This document shows, one piece after another, positions 11,849-24,629 of a DNA stretch of 64,000 nucleotides. The notes under the pieces are model-generated. The model made no database searches. It saw nothing but the letters and a program-made list of their open reading frames with translations, and had not been told where the DNA came from. Positions within the stretch are counted from its first letter, which is position 1. Each line of letters starts with the position of its first letter. The stretch lies in NCBI GenBank assembly GCA_032622095.1, contig CP136062.1:143920351-143984350 (forward strand), written 5' to 3'. The position numbers and the translations under genes are program-made. The DNA is from Siphonodentalium dalli (taxonomy: Eukaryota; Mollusca; Scaphopoda; Gadilida; Siphonodentaliidae).

Positions 11849-14800
11849 GTTTAGTCCATCGGCACCACACACGGGCTTGTGATACATCATTTTGAAGGTT
11901 ATGACATTGTGCACCGGATAGGACCCGGTGCGAAATATACAAATAATGCAAAAGATGATTTTGATAGGTTTAAGCGCCAAAAATCAGCAAAAATCGCAAT
12001 CTTTTATAAATGCGGCTAAGAGCGACACAACACAGCAGGAATAGTTACGTGCACTCGCGCAACAGTATGGCGATCAGACAGATTCGTACGTTGGTGTCAC
12101 TCCATGACGTCACCAAAAAGGACGTAAAACCTCGTGGCGTTCTGACATTTTTACTGTGCCGCGTTTTTGCTATGTTTATTTTATGTGTTGTTTTCGATTA
12201 TTTGTTTGTCGCCGATATCGCCATATGTCGGGATTCCCTGTTTCTATATTTAAAACTGGCATGGTCGTAGTGAGTCTCGATTTCGATTTTTTCTCCCAGG
12301 TCAAAACTCTACATCAAAGAGTCTATAGACTCCTTCGGGACCTACATAGACTCCTTCATTTGGGTATTTTTTACTTCTAATTGGGAAGTTTTATGATTTT
12401 TGGTTCGTGCGAAGACCTCTTTTTTATCGTGCGGGAAAAGAGAGACATTCAAAACGCGATTTCGTAATTCGACGCAATAGGCTGAATAGCCTAACCTTCA
12501 GCCGAGTTCCGGGTCAAATATGACGAATGACGTAACACAAAACAAAACGCATTTGTTGACACAAACACCGTTCGAAGAGTTTATTATTACATAAAATGAT
12601 CGTTATTGATTAATTATTGATTAATTATTGATATTTATTGTTGCATATTGGCTGCTATCAATATTTACACAAATAGTTTTAATTATTTCTTAAAATTGCT
12701 CCTTTGGTCAACTTTGACTATCGGAAAATGAAAATGAAAATATACCGCTGAAAAAAATGTAATCGATATTAAAGTCTCATCCTTTCGGCAACATGGAATT
12801 GGTTTTAATTACTTAAATGATTAATATAGTAATTTGCCTTTTATCTGTGATGAAATGAGAAATGGTAATTGTCTTTTTTTGCTAACATTAAATTAAATTA
12901 AATAAATTAAGTAAAATACAGTGAAATTATTTTTTAAATTATTGTTTATTACATTTTTGCGCACGTTGGCATCTCTCTGAGTGCATTCTAGTTCAATATT
13001 GTTTTGACCTGCGATCTTCAATATAGTTTAGAAAACTGCGGAGATATATTCCGCATATGGCAACGTGTTGTTTATGTCAACATATTCAATTAGTGATGTG
13101 TTATGTAAGATTGTTTCACCCCTCACCCCAAAATTCAGCAAAAAGTCACTGTTTTTGGGGAAATTCGGCAGAACGAAATAAAAAATCAGAGAATTTGGGA
13201 CATCTTCCTGCTAAGATATAGCAGTCTACATACTTATAGATAACAAGTATGGTAACGCCATGATTTCGTTGATAGATGGCAAAATGTCTGAGATTTATTG
13301 TGAAAATAGACAAAAACAAATGTTGATTTTCAATTGTTTTACCCTCTTAATGGGTAATAATTCAATATTGCTTTGACGAGGGATCTCAGAAATACCATGG
13401 AAATTTGTGGAAATGTTCACGGCATATGTTCATAAGCCAGTTATGTCATCCTTTGTGATAGGTGCTGTTTGTGTAAGATTGTGTCAGCCCTCACCAAAAA
13501 ATTAAATGTTGTCAGTTGTAAACTAGATGAATGCATGCAAAGCTTGTGTGCCCATATACTTGGGTTTCTCGAATCCGCAATCGTAACTACAGATATTAAA
13601 AATCGACAACTCATAGAAAGAACACATATTCTAGTGATGTACCTGTAACATCCTATTCGTAATTCATATGTGCAGTAGGTTATTATGAGTAAGCTGTCGA
13701 GTGCCAACACAGCACATGCTAACTTACGGTAGGCATGCATGGTAATGCATTGCGCTAAATACCACCCGAGCCGAAATTGTCCTAGAAAATCCGGTGAAAA
13801 ACGGAAACAATTTGTAACACTTGATAGCTATGCATGATGGCACAATATCATGGTTAGATTACCAAGCACAAATTTGTGCCAAAATAAATGGATGGGAAAT
13901 TGATGACAAGGGCCTTTGTCTAGGCGCATCCTTGAGAGGATTGGCTCAAGGAATACTCGGCGACCTACTCCCAAGACGAGAAGAAGACTAAAACGTTCTT
14001 ATTGCTGCGATAGACGGCCGATTTGCTGCCAAAAAACAGACTGACTTGTATATGGTACAATTGCGTGAACGACGACAAAGGGCAGGATAGAGCCTATCTG
14101 AATTGGGACAAAGCATCCGACGTCTGGCCAATATGGCATATCATACTGCATCACGTGAATTGAGAGACACTTTGGCAAAGGACCAATTCATTGGTGGGTT
14201 GTATGATCCAGATATACGGCCGGGCTCTCTTGGTGAGAGCATAAGACATGCAGTTGAATTTAGACGCCTTTGTCAAGTCTAAAGACTATGCTAGGGCAGT
14301 AAATGAAGCAGACCCAACACAAAGCAAAAATATAGAGTTTGAAGAACCAAAAAAGATAATATAATTATATGAACTGAAGCCCCAAACTGGTTATAATGGG
14401 AAAACCCAGGATAGCTCACAACCACCCTAGACATCACAGTCCATCGTTGAGATGAAGGAGATAAAACAAATGTTGACGACTGATGTGAAGATGAGTAATG
14501 GGGAGATTACACAAAAAATGACAAACTTGGAGAACCAAAACAAGGAGAAAAAGAGTAACACAAATGAGTGACTGTCGTGGCGATCGACAATGGAGACAGA
14601 ATTATAATGATAATCCTGATTATAGCACAAACGAATACAAAGAACGCACCAGATACAGAACTTCTCACAATCCACGCGACATGTGTCATAATGCCTATCG
14701 TGGAAGGGGAGACCAGCCGAGCACAAGTGGACATCCTAACTCCAAGGAGTCTGAAGAGGGAGGCCTGTGTTTAGATTGCAATCTCTATGGGCAGCCAGTG

Positions 14801-17788
14801 AGGTTTCTAATTGGTACCCGCGCAACAGTTTCCATGCTCTCAAAGAAACTATATGACTACTTATCGGAAGATAAACCCAAACTGGATACCTATCTATATG
14901 GTGATATGGAGACAATAAATGGAAATCAAAATGGATTACCATGGTGCAGCAGAATGTGAGATAGTGGTCGAAGATGATACTATCAAACAGCGCATGATAG
15001 TGGTTGACATAAGCCAAGACGGAATTCTTGGCCTAAACGCTATAAGAAAGCATCATATTGTTGTGGACATATGCTATATGTTACATAAATGATGTAGCAC
15101 GCGAGCTGCCGATCATTGAGTCCAACGAAACGAATAAGGCATACCGAGTTGTATCTTCTGACTTATCGGAAACTCTGCCAGATATACTATATTCTCGTCA
15201 CGTTTCAGAGCATATCAACACAAATTCCCCAGAAGGAATTGGAACTATTGAAACTGAGGTTCACGAGCCCACTTATACCGCGATAAGCAGCACGGATACG
15301 GCACCAGCTATGGGAGAGAACACATATATTGGCAGAATATGCCATGTGACTCCTGGAAGTTCTGGAAATTCACAAATGCTCAAAAAGCTTACCGAACCTA
15401 TGGGTATCCATGACCACGTGGCAATACAGCAGTAGTTTCTGCTACCATGAGCAATGGGGATGAGTTCCAAAGAAGGGAAACCAAATACGCAGGAGGACAT
15501 TGACAGCCATACATGGTCAGAGAAATTCAACATGTAATGATCAAGGCCTTGGATATATTACGGCATCTGTTCCTCATCATATTCCAAGAAATGTGGCCCA
15601 ACCCAGAAACGGCGCCATGGGTACTTCAAGATTCGAGGACGATAGCTAGAATTAAAGAGCATCGCAAGGTTGCTGACAAGGCTCGATTTGATGGCTGTGA
15701 CCAAGAAGGTCGTGACACATCAAAACCCCAAATACTGTGGGAAGATCCCCATAGGGCAAAATCGTGGATGATGACTCCCAGATAGGTCAGCCACAGAAAG
15801 ACAGCGTTTATACTGTTTGTACAGTATTGTCGATGTAAAAAAAATTCTATTATAGGATTAATGGGAAGTGGCAGCCCTTGTGGGAAACATCTAGTCCCAG
15901 GTGGCTACAAGTTCTTTCCAAACACGACCCCTTGGCTCATCTTTCATGACTAGATGTGGTGAGATCGCGAGCTCACCTTAATGGGTGTGCCGTCTCGTGG
16001 GTAGTTCATGCCCATTGGACGTTAAAAACCCTACATGTGTATCGGAGAAGAGTAGGCTATGCACCCGCATTGGAGAAAGTTTCTACACCCAGATACAAAC
16101 AAATTTGGCTTCCACCGGTTCCAGGGTGCAGACGACCTACGATATGTAACGGACGTCGTACCAACAATCCTTTTGGGAAAAGTAACGGTGTGGTCACCGC
16201 TGCTGAAGAATTTAACAAAAGTTCACTAAGCACAGGTTCATCGATTGTCATAAAAATTGGACACCTCTCTAGTACACATTTCGCGCAATGCTGCACATTT
16301 GACACAAAACGTCTAAACGGTTGTTTGATGTTTGGCGGAATGGTCATGTGAGTCAGGTGATTTCGTTGGCAATGACAACACATGTTACATGTACGTGTGG
16401 CTGAACCTGGCTATTAACATTCACTAAACCTCCCAATACGTATAATCTTATACAACTGTGAAGCTATATTATGCGAAGCAAACATATACAATGATGTAAT
16501 TTCTTCAACTCAAGTAACTATCAAACAACTCAGCTTGATAAGGTGTGTGTATAATGCATAAATGTATATAGGAATAATCCGTGTTTGTCTCATCTTGCGA
16601 TGTATTCTATTATTGGGGCGAGGTGTGCAATAACGTAACCAAACAAATGCGACAGAAGATTATCCTGGATTATTGTTCAAAATGGAATTGAATTATCACC
16701 CATGTAGAGGGGCAAAACAAGTTTAAATTTCACGATTTTCGGTCTACTTGCACCAGAACACTCCGAAATATTGCCATCTGTAAAGGACACCATGGCGTTA
16801 TCACAATGCATATCTCGAAGTGGGTAGACTGCAATACAATAGCACAAAATAATCAGAGTTGTTGTGCTTTTGTATTCTGCCATACCGAAATTTCTAAAAC
16901 TGATTTTTGTCTTCTAAATTTTGGGGTGGGGGTGACACAATCTACCACCACATAGCATCTATGATGAAGAATTACATCTTTATCCCACAATCATATGCGG
17001 TATATATTTCCACAAGTTTCTAGATTATATACGGGATCTCCATTCAATGTCATATTGAATAATCGCCTATTAAGAGGGGTGAAACAACTGAAAATGAATG
17101 ATTTTGTGTCTATTTTGCAAGTAAATTTAAGAACGTTTTACACCTATCACCGCAATCATGGCATTTCATTACTTTGTATTTATAAGTATGTAACCTGCTA
17201 TATCGTAGCACAAACATATCCCGAATACCTGTGCTTTTGTATTCATTTGTGCCGAATTTCCCTAAAACAGTGACTTTTTGCTGAATTTTGGGGTGAGGGT
17301 TGAACTAATCTTACATAACACAGCACGTGTTAAATATGATGACATATTCAGCATACTGTCGTATGCGGTATATATATCCGCACTTTTCTTGACTATATAC
17401 GATATCCCTGATCAAAACAATATTGATCTATCGCCCATTAAGTGAGGCAAAACAATTGAAAATTGCGCTGTTTTGTCTATTTTTACAATAAATCTAAAAT
17501 AAAATCTTCGTTATATCAGAGAAATCGTACCACTATCATAGTAAATATCTAGAGGTATGTAGACTACAATATCTTAGCGCAAAATGTTCGCGTTTCTATA
17601 CTTTTATTTCTTATTTTGCCGCATTTTACAAAAACAGGGATTTTTGCTGCATTTTGGCACTTAATCCGCTAAAAATCATCTTTTGCATCATTTGTATATT
17701 TCACACCGGGTCCTACCTGCTGCTGCGGAATGTCATAACCTTCAAAATGATGTATCACAAGCTTGTGTGTGATCCCGATAGACTAAAC
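11849..17788. mobile_element. Foldback-like element with long inverted arms made of sub-repeats
   Basis: The left end 'gtttagtcc...catcattttgaaggttatgac' (11849-11905) is the inverse of the right end 'gtcataaccttcaaaatgatg...gactaaac' (17730-17788). The inversion continues inward through 'ggacccggtgcgaaatatac' and the 'aaaatcagcaaaaa' motif. The inner arms are themselves repeated. A roughly 330-bp unit containing 'accccaaaattcagcaaaaagtcac', a purine run, 'ccgcatatg' and 'caattgttttaccctc' occurs at about 12968-13330 and 13330-13560 on the left. Inverse copies lie at about 16680-16920, 16920-17250 and 17250-17560 on the right. About 12025-12965 appears to be extra sequence in the left arm. 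Arms built from sub-repeats are the signature of foldback transposons. No clear target-site duplication was found, so the ends are approximate. It lies wholly within the host intron 10746-18637. Confidence 0.65.
13830..15785 (+). pseudogene. Degenerate Gypsy-type LTR retrotransposon gag/protease fragment
   Basis: From about 13850 the plus strand encodes gag-like text: WLDYQAQICAKINGW, LRGLAQGILGDLLPRREED, a stop, TDLYMVQLRERRQRAG, a stop, then LSELGQSIRRLANMAYHTAS and LAKDQFIGGLYDPDIR. This is the typical Ty3/Gypsy gag region with the 'x-L-Q-D-I-RR-L-A' and 'A-K-D-x-FI' motifs. At 14564-14959 an open frame leads into a retropepsin-like segment, 'RFLIGTRATVSMLS', where the family has D-T/S-G at the active site; both the Asp and the Gly are replaced here. 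A frameshift then brings 'GILGLNAIRKHHIVVD', the C-terminal protease motif. Reverse transcriptase, integrase and LTRs are not recognisable. At least three stops or shifts make it non-functional. It lies inside the foldback-like element. Confidence 0.7.
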
Positions 17789-18637
17789 TTTCTGAAGTCG
17801 GTTCCGTCCGCTTCACTATAATGAACTGAATCCTGCTAGACCAATCACATGATCTTCTAAATTTTGAGACAATGTATTGAAATTGGTCTGAGTTGTATGG
17901 ACGTTGAATACACACTTTCTGGACTCTGGAGCTTCGGTGCATCCACAAAGAAACAAGCCAGACAACTCGGCGGTCAATCGAAGGACTCAATCGAAATGGT
18001 TTCAAAAATTGACAACACTCGTCCATAGATATATAAAATGATGTCATCCAGGTTTAGTGCAAATTTGTACTGAATTTGTTCGGGAAATAAAAATGGTTTT
18101 GGAGAGAATTAATGTCTATACAATTGCAATATAGACATTTGTTCTGATCTTCGAAAGATTATATGATAATCTATTCTATTAATTTTAACAAATTTACATT
18201 ATACGATCAACTAAGACAGATATGCTGACAAATGTGATATCCAACTGTACATGTATCTGCCTCAAATAGTCTATCACTAAATCACTGAGAGATTTGCATA
18301 TGCTGTAAATCAGTCAGCATTAAGAATGATGCCTAAATGTTTCAATTTTCATTATAAACATGTTGGGTGATTAGGGTGAAGTCTTCTAAAATGGGTTTGG
18401 TCCCAAAATTGTTATAGTAAAAACATGTTTTTGCACGCGAGTGGTTGGTGCGTGTGTCCTAGGTTGAGCGGAATTTTGTTTCAGCTCTGTGCGCGAAACA
18501 ATTTTTTGCAGACATATCCACCTGGCTGTATAAGGGATATATGTTATACGTGCGCTATCAGTGTTTGTGATTAATGATGAACAGGCTACCGTCTAACCTA
18601 TTTAGGCACATGTCCATGGCTGTGGCTAGATACTTAC
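17789..18637 (-). other. Intron sequence, nothing recognised
   Basis: A minus-strand frame is open at 17742-18047 but has no recognisable domain and overlaps the foldback end. The remainder is AT-rich sequence up to the EGF exon. Confidence 0.45.
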
Positions 18638-18760
18638 ACACACATAATGATGACGCATAGGTGGTGACTCTGTTCTCCACATGGAACCCTGACTCGCATT
18701 GGCAAGTGGATGGTGACGCTCCGTTATTAACGCAATGCCCAGGCCAGCACACGTCACACC
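18638..18760 (-). CDS. EGF-like exon of the multidomain protein (third visible exon)
   Basis: A 123-bp exon has acceptor 'tttctgaacag|GGTGTGAC' (18761/18760) and donor 'TGTGT|GTAAGTA' (18638/18637). Two opening bases complete a codon with the TSP1 exon (C|GG gives Arg), and one closing base joins exon 10745 (T|CC gives Ser). The peptide CDVCWPGHCVNNGASPSTCQ then CESGFHVENRV...SSLC has the C-x4-C-x9-C-x-C-x17-C spacing of an EGF-like module with the usual 'C-x-NGG-like' and 'C-x-C-x-x-GF' elements (here CQCESGF). The fold is extracellular and disulphide-bonded. The module sits directly after the TSP1 repeat, a common pairing in adhesion and matrix proteins. Confidence 0.85.
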
Positions 18761-19186
18761 CTGTTCAGAAATGAAGTATTATGTCATCAGAAGTCATTCA
18801 GACATGGACTAGTCATATTCCAAAACGTTGTCGAGAGCCCACTAGCTACGTAAGAATCATTTTATTATTGATTCGATTCTCGCATAGCAGATGTATTACA
18901 ATATGTCTCGGTTGACAGAATGACTAACTTGTTACTTGCGCCAGTCCATTCTGGACGCAAGTAATGTTTTCGGCTCGGATGTCTGTCCTTCCGTGAATAT
19001 GTTACGTCATACCGGAAGTACATATTGTAAAAAAAATTAACACGCGCTAATATGAAATGGTTGCATCAATTGTAATTTAAATCCACATATATACTTAATT
19101 TGCATTGTTATCTGGTTTTATTTTGGTAATAAATCGTTCATAAATGAACAATATTGAAAAAGTTTGTAATTTAAATCCACATATAT
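18761..19186 (-). other. Intron sequence with short direct repeats
   Basis: 'gtaatttaaatccacatata' occurs at about 19071 and again at about 19167, flanking a segment that starts 'cttaatttgcattgttatct', which itself recurs at about 19588. This is a local rearrangement around the long palindrome. No gene is seen. Confidence 0.5.
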
Positions 19187-19344
19187 ACACAGAACGACAC
19201 GATGTGTAAATGGGTTTGTCGATACGGCACCAGTGATGTCGCGGAAGGATAGAACGAGAGGCGCTTGCGCCTCGAGTTCTATCCCTCCGCGACAGCACGG
19301 GTGCCGTATCGACAAACCCATTTACACATCGTGTCGTTCTGTGT
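19187..19344. repeat. 158-bp near-perfect palindrome
   Basis: The left arm begins 'acacagaacgacacgatgtg' and the right arm ends with its inverse. The arms stay paired through 'gggtttgtcgatacggca' to the centre GAGGCGC-TT-GCGCCTC at about 19265. Only about five mismatches are visible over 78-bp arms, and the loop is two bases. It would extrude as a long hairpin or cruciform. The ORFs here on the minus strand simply read the palindrome. It may be a MITE collapsed to its inverted repeats. Confidence 0.85.
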
Positions 19345-19611
19345 TTAGTACACGCTTCGCGTCCTAGAATCCGTGCATTAAAAATACATGATTAGAATGT
19401 TTATTTAGGCTCATACAGGGCGTGTTTGTCACATGTGATGATTCTTTTATTTAAATAGTTCCAGTTTCATGGTTGAGGCGAACGTCATGTATACGTCATT
19501 TTACGTCAACGAGATGTGTATGGAACGTACGTTCCATACGGATTTGTGAATTACACTGTAATTCTAGAAACAAGCGTGTAATAAATACTTAATTTGCATT
19601 GTTATCTGGTT
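19345..19611. other. Intron sequence with short palindrome
   Basis: A 22-bp perfect palindrome centred on ACGT (gtatggaacg/tacgttccata) lies at about 19511-19532. Nothing else is recognised. Confidence 0.5.
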
Positions 19612-19742
19612 TTATTCAAAAATTTCAAAAACTTCAAAAATTTCAAAAACTTAAAAAATTTCAAAAATTTCAAAAACTTCAAAAATTTCAAAAACTTCAA
19701 AAATTTCAAAAATTTCAAAAACTTCACAAATTTCAAAAAACT
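19612..19742. repeat. AT-rich 9-bp minisatellite (ttcaaaaay)n
   Basis: About 14 tandem units of the type TTCAAAAA(C/T) are present with occasional variants. On the plus strand the array happens to read Asn-Phe-Lys repeats because the 9-bp period keeps frame. There is no start context or flanking domain, so I do not treat it as coding. Confidence 0.85.
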
Positions 19743-19849
19743 TAGTAATTTTTATAGGCGCCAAATTACCATCCAAGACGTATACCCTTATAAACTGCGG
19801 GCCAGTCCTAGTAACGCGCACGTCAACGCGTTTGAAGTTTTTGAAGTTT

Positions 19850-20180
19850 TCAATGCGAATGTCACTTTAACATTATCCCACAGTGAGTGCCTAGTGTCAC
19901 TTTAACATTCATCCATAGTGAGTGCCTTGTGTCACTTTAACAATCATCCCCCGTGAGAGCCTATTGTCCCTTTAATATTCAAATACTGAGTGCATTTTGT
20001 CCCTTTAATATTCAGTGCGGAAGCTGCCCATCGTTCATCGAGGTCATCACGTGATATACATGTAGATAATACATCGTTCACATGGAGAGACTTCGTTCAG
20101 CGAGCGCAGTGTGTCACTTTAACATTCAAGACTGAAGCTATCCCCATCAAGGTCCTCACGTAATATACATGTAGATAATA
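19850..20180. repeat. Tandem repeat, 'gtgtcactttaacattcatcc' units
   Basis: Units of about 47-50 bp containing 'gtcactttaacattc' and 'agtgagtgcct' repeat four to five times from about 19858 to 20010. A longer direct pair follows, where 'atatacatgtagataataca' appears at about 20053 and 20162. No coding signal is visible. Confidence 0.7.
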
Positions 20181-20579
20181 CACCATGCATCGGAGTGGCC
20201 TAAAGTTGATAGTTGGTTAACAGGTAAAAAACACTACCAATATGTCTCACCTGTAATTAGATCGGATAGAGCAATCGTTCCTAATATGCAGCCAACTGGG
20301 GGCCATATCATCATAACAGGGATATTATGTCCGTACACACAACTATTTCAGCGATGGATGAACAGAGATTTGATATCTAGATTTTTGTTATCGATCTCTC
20401 AAACGAGGGGCCAGCACCCGTGGTTCAAACTGTTGTTGGCAAGACACCACACAACATGCCAAATGTGTGATGGGCGCAAGTATAGGCAGCTCCAGTGAGT
20501 GCATTCTAGTTCAGTTATATTTTCACGGTCAGTGTGCCGTCATATTATGCAGGGTGCAATTTTATAATCAATTGCACAA
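20181..20579 (-). other. Intron sequence, nothing recognised
   Basis: A plus-strand frame at 20286-20498 is open for 70 codons but lacks recognisable features. I see nothing supportable. Confidence 0.45.
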
Positions 20580-20867
20580 TTATATATATATATATCTTTA
20601 TTACCTCCTCATGGGAGATCATTGATACATATAAAATTAAATTACACAAAACAAATAAATCAACTGAAAATATACACACATAGGACATAACGCCATATAT
20701 AATCTATTTTACAATGAAATAATAAAATATAGCAATACTGTAAGTCGAGACATTCTCACTTCAAAGCATGTCTGACATAGTAACACACGCACCCGTACAC
20801 ACCATCTCTCTCTATATATATCTCTCTCTCTTCCTCTATCTCCTTCGCGCTCTATCTCTTTCTATAT

Positions 20868-20920
<53 letters not shown>
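20580..20920. repeat. Simple repeats: (TA)n and (TC)n tracts
   Basis: Short (TA)n lies at about 20581-20597, TC-rich tracts at about 20805-20860 and a longer (TA)n at about 20864-20918. Confidence 0.9.
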
Positions 20921-22330
20921 ATCCACAGTCGCCATATTTTCTATTGTTCTCCCTTGCACAATATCCAGCCGATTGCCCACTGGTAACAATAGCTGTGGAT
21001 TATTTAAACAATAAGTGTGCATTATTTTAACAATAACTGTGGAATATTAAAATATTCCCCAGGTATTGTCATAACAATCGCAAGTCATTGTTTGCTGTGT
21101 TCTCCACTTGCTGACACACCGGAATGTAAAATTGGTGTGACCAATCAATCAATCAAATAAGAAACTGAACAGTCTTAGGTGATTATAATGATCATAGGGA
21201 TACTAAGAAAGACGGTGGGTGGAATTTGTTTAATGTAATAACAACAATTTTACATCAATGTTAGACAATTCGGACTAGAAAAATATATATCACCCCTGGT
21301 CAAGTGGTCCAGCAATATACTGAATTATGATCTAGTTATGTGTTAATTTATTGTACTATTAATATGTGTATTATAAATAAAATTATCCTATCCTATCTGC
21401 TATGATGCGGTTGGGTCCTGCTGAATTGCTCTGATGATGGTAGGGCAAACTGATGCTGTTAATAAATAGTACCGTGAGTTCCACAATGAATTAAAACAAT
21501 ATACAAGCTAAAATTGAAGTCTGCTCTTGTGTGAGTTTGGACAATATGCATAGCAAATGCATTGCTCAACGCCACATATGCTAAGTCAGTGTCGTAATTT
21601 GGTTGCGAACAAACAATATATTTATTAGATTTATTATTTAAGTTACCAGTGTGATTATGGGAATAAGTGGTTTGAAGGTCTAAATTGTGCTCGCGTTTGT
21701 TATATTCGTATAAGGCCTCTGTATGCCGCACATAGCCTAGTTCAAGAGATTGAATTGAGAAAGTTCGGTTCCCCAACTTCTTTGGCATTGAACAATAAAG
21801 AGCGTTCCTTGTTAATACATTCATGGTGTGGTATGAATAAAGAGCGGTTGTCTCTCACTTGTGTGCGAAATATTTAAAACAGCTGAAAAATATATGTTAT
21901 ATTAACATTTATTTTCAGAGCACACAAAGCCGGTATATCACTGGGGCTCTCCTCGCCTTTGTCGATTATGCAGAAGCTTGGAAGCTTCAAGTCAATAACA
22001 AAAAAAAATAATAATGATTTTCACGAAGAAATGGTCGAAAAATCTCCCCACATTCAAGTATGGAGGCTGTAGCCTAGAAATAGTTAAAGAATTCACTTAT
22101 TTGGGGGGGGGGGGGGTCAATTATTTTATAATCGTCGATTCCGCCAGAACATAAAGAAAAGAGTTACAAACCGGAATGTGAAATTGGTAATTTCGGAATT
22201 AGACAATTCGGACTAGAAAAAATATATTCCACCGGACAAGTGGTCCTGATAATCTGCTATGATGCGGTTGGGTTCTACTGAATTTCTCTGATGATGTTAG
22301 GGCAAACTGATGCTGATAACAAATACTACC
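20921..22330. repeat. Direct repeats (about 21120-21480 and 22165-22330)
   Basis: Shared blocks in the same order are 'ccggaatgt(a/g)aaattggt', 'ttagacaattcggactagaa', 'aagtggtcc', 'gctatgatgcggttgggt' and 'agggcaaactgatgct'. The second copy is shorter. The interval also holds runs of A and G (G12 at about 22103). The minus-strand frame at 21459-21824 has no domain. Confidence 0.6.
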
Positions 22331-23822
22331 TCTATATATGATATAAACGCTCTTTATTATTTCCATATCAGGAAAACAGTAATAAATAACGCTCTTTATG
22401 TTTACCATATCCGGATCTAAACAAAAGCCAGAAAACGTAACATGTTTTGCTTTTGTTTACATGCCAAAGGGGAAGAAATCGACAATAACATACTGCTTAT
22501 GTCATATTTCTGATTGCCATAAGAACAAAGTCTGTCTATATTTCACTATTTATGGCGGTTTTTGACGGATGGGAATATTTTATAATAATATTGTATTTGT
22601 GTACCAAGTGACTTATAGGCCCTATGGGCCGGGTGTTTGTTAACATAACGTCACTATAATAAATAAATAAATAAATATATTGTAGGTGTTCCGCAACTTC
22701 GATAATTCTGTCTGTAACGATTGCAGCTAATGCATGCCTATATCCATGGTGACTGCGACTTACTGCGTAGATATGATTGTCTGTCCCGTTGATGACGAGA
22801 GACGTCGCTTCAACTTCAATAAAATATAGTGCAATATATGTTCCATAACAATGAACATGCAAAGTTATTGACAAAACTCAGTTGTTATTATTATGCATGA
22901 CTCACAACTGTTGAAATATCTGTCTGCGATCTTACGCACGTTTTGCAGAAATCCAGCCACAAATGGCAACGAAGAATTGTTCTGGATCTATCAAGCAAAC
23001 AAATCTCGAGTTTCTAATATAATCATCTCCAGTGTATATAGAATTTGAGAAATTATTAAGAAACAACAAAAACAATGAAATGTAATACATTTGAGAGGTC
23101 GAACACATATTAGTTTTTGTCCCTTTCGGTACTAAGACCTGCTAGAATATTTCACACAAAACTCCAATTACCAAATAGCTTATTGTCTTGGCTCTATACG
23201 AGGAGGCTTCATGTGTATCACGTTGAGTTAGATTTTTAATGGCATAATATAGCATCATAGCCCCAAATATAATAATAACGAATAAAGCAGTCGCAGATAT
23301 TCCAGCCCAATGGAAATAAATGTTGATACACAGTGTGGTCCACTCAACCAGAAGGCAATGACCAGGATAATGTCACTGTGCTGAGAGATATGGTGGTCAC
23401 CATTAACTTGGTTATGAACCCATGACTCACAACTCTTCTCAGCCCAATTTTTCTTTCATCAACAGGAATGACATGGAAATTCTCAAAAATAGAAAAACAA
23501 TTATGGGTAATTGCCTTTCTAAATGAATATAATTAAATTTCCGGAATCAAGAATAATTAAGTCTCCTCATGATCTTGAGATATGATATCATGGATATATG
23601 ATATGAAATTTTAGATATTGTTCATGCCATAAAATTAAAGTAAATGAGGTTATAATATCCAATGGGTCGATGGTCCTTAAATACTATGTCACAATAATCG
23701 TTCGTACCAAACTTCACAAAGAAGTTCCTGGATGATTTTTAGAAAATCCATTTTTGAAATTCGAGGAAATGTTGTCAAACCATGCGTCTGACCCTTAATA
23801 TACCAATGGATTGTCCGTGTTG
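22331..23822 (-). other. Intron sequence, nothing recognised
   Basis: AT-rich sequence with a short (AAAT)n at about 22660-22677. Minus-strand open frames at 22199-22408 and 22536-22874 have no domain features. Confidence 0.5.
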
Positions 23823-23945
23823 TAGCGGGGGTGGGGTCTGACAAAAACTTCCGCAATCATGGCCGGGTGGGTAGGTGGTCTGGAGCCCAGAAAACCCCAT
23901 TTTTTCCAGCGCTTGCAATTTTTTCCTGATAATTTTTTTTAAAAT
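23823..23945. mobile_element. Fragment related to the MITE at 42161-42698
   Basis: On the minus strand 'aggaaaaaattgcaag...gaccacctacccacccggc' resembles the left part of the hAT-like MITE at 42190-42260, which has 'ggtgggtgggtggtc' and 'caattttttccgc' in the same order. Only one end is recognisable. Confidence 0.4.
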
Positions 23946-24629
23946 TATTTACAAACAATGAGACTGTTCTATTGTTCAGCAGCCTAAATGACACCCGTTT
24001 GGTTGGAGTGTGAATATATACATGTATGCTGCAATACTGAGGCGCTTTAAATTGCTTTAGATTGAAATGAGGTCTTACGACTATTCCAGTATCTTTGGTA
24101 CCGTTCGCTAACATGACAATAACATCAGCTTTGAGCGAATAATTTATAACTAACTTAATAAATATTAAGCAACAAAATATATTTCCTAATATATATACCT
24201 TAAATTGTATCATATCCAGTTAATGTTAGAATGAACATGATCTCAGTTATCCTGATATAATTATAGATACGCTCCACTATGTAATGATCCAATTGATACA
24301 GATCGATGCATATGTTCAATGTTCAATGGGTTATGCCATTACTGATCCAAAGCCAGTCATAATCAATAAGTGCTCTATAGCAGAATAGAATAGGGTATAA
24401 TACTCTGTCTAAATATGCACCCATTGGCTATCAAAATAGGGGTGGCCAAATACATGCAGATGTACAAAATATACATATTCTATTCTCTTATATGCATATG
24501 TATACATATAAAAACACAAGATAGAAAACATTGGCGGGCACCATGTGTTTTATGCAAATAATTGTTATTATATATTGCTCGAAATCATCAAAGGTGTACC
24601 ATTCCATTTGAATTTGCACGGTTAACAGA
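23946..24629 (-). other. Intron sequence, nothing recognised
   Basis: The open minus-strand frame 23857-24213 spans the MITE fragment and AT-rich sequence. It has no recognised domain. Confidence 0.45.

Noticed and set aside
14427-14734. Minus-strand frames antisense to the Gypsy remnant
   Set aside because: The plus strand shows clear gag/protease homology; these are shadows.
19594-19905. 103-codon frame with Asn-Phe-Lys repeats
   Set aside because: It is translation of a 9-bp AT-rich minisatellite, without any flanking protein-like sequence.
20768-20986. 72-codon frame
   Set aside because: It is mostly (TA)n and (TC)n microsatellite.
23857-24213. 118-codon minus-strand frame
   Set aside because: It begins in AT-rich sequence and ends in a MITE fragment; no domain and no matching splice phase were found.
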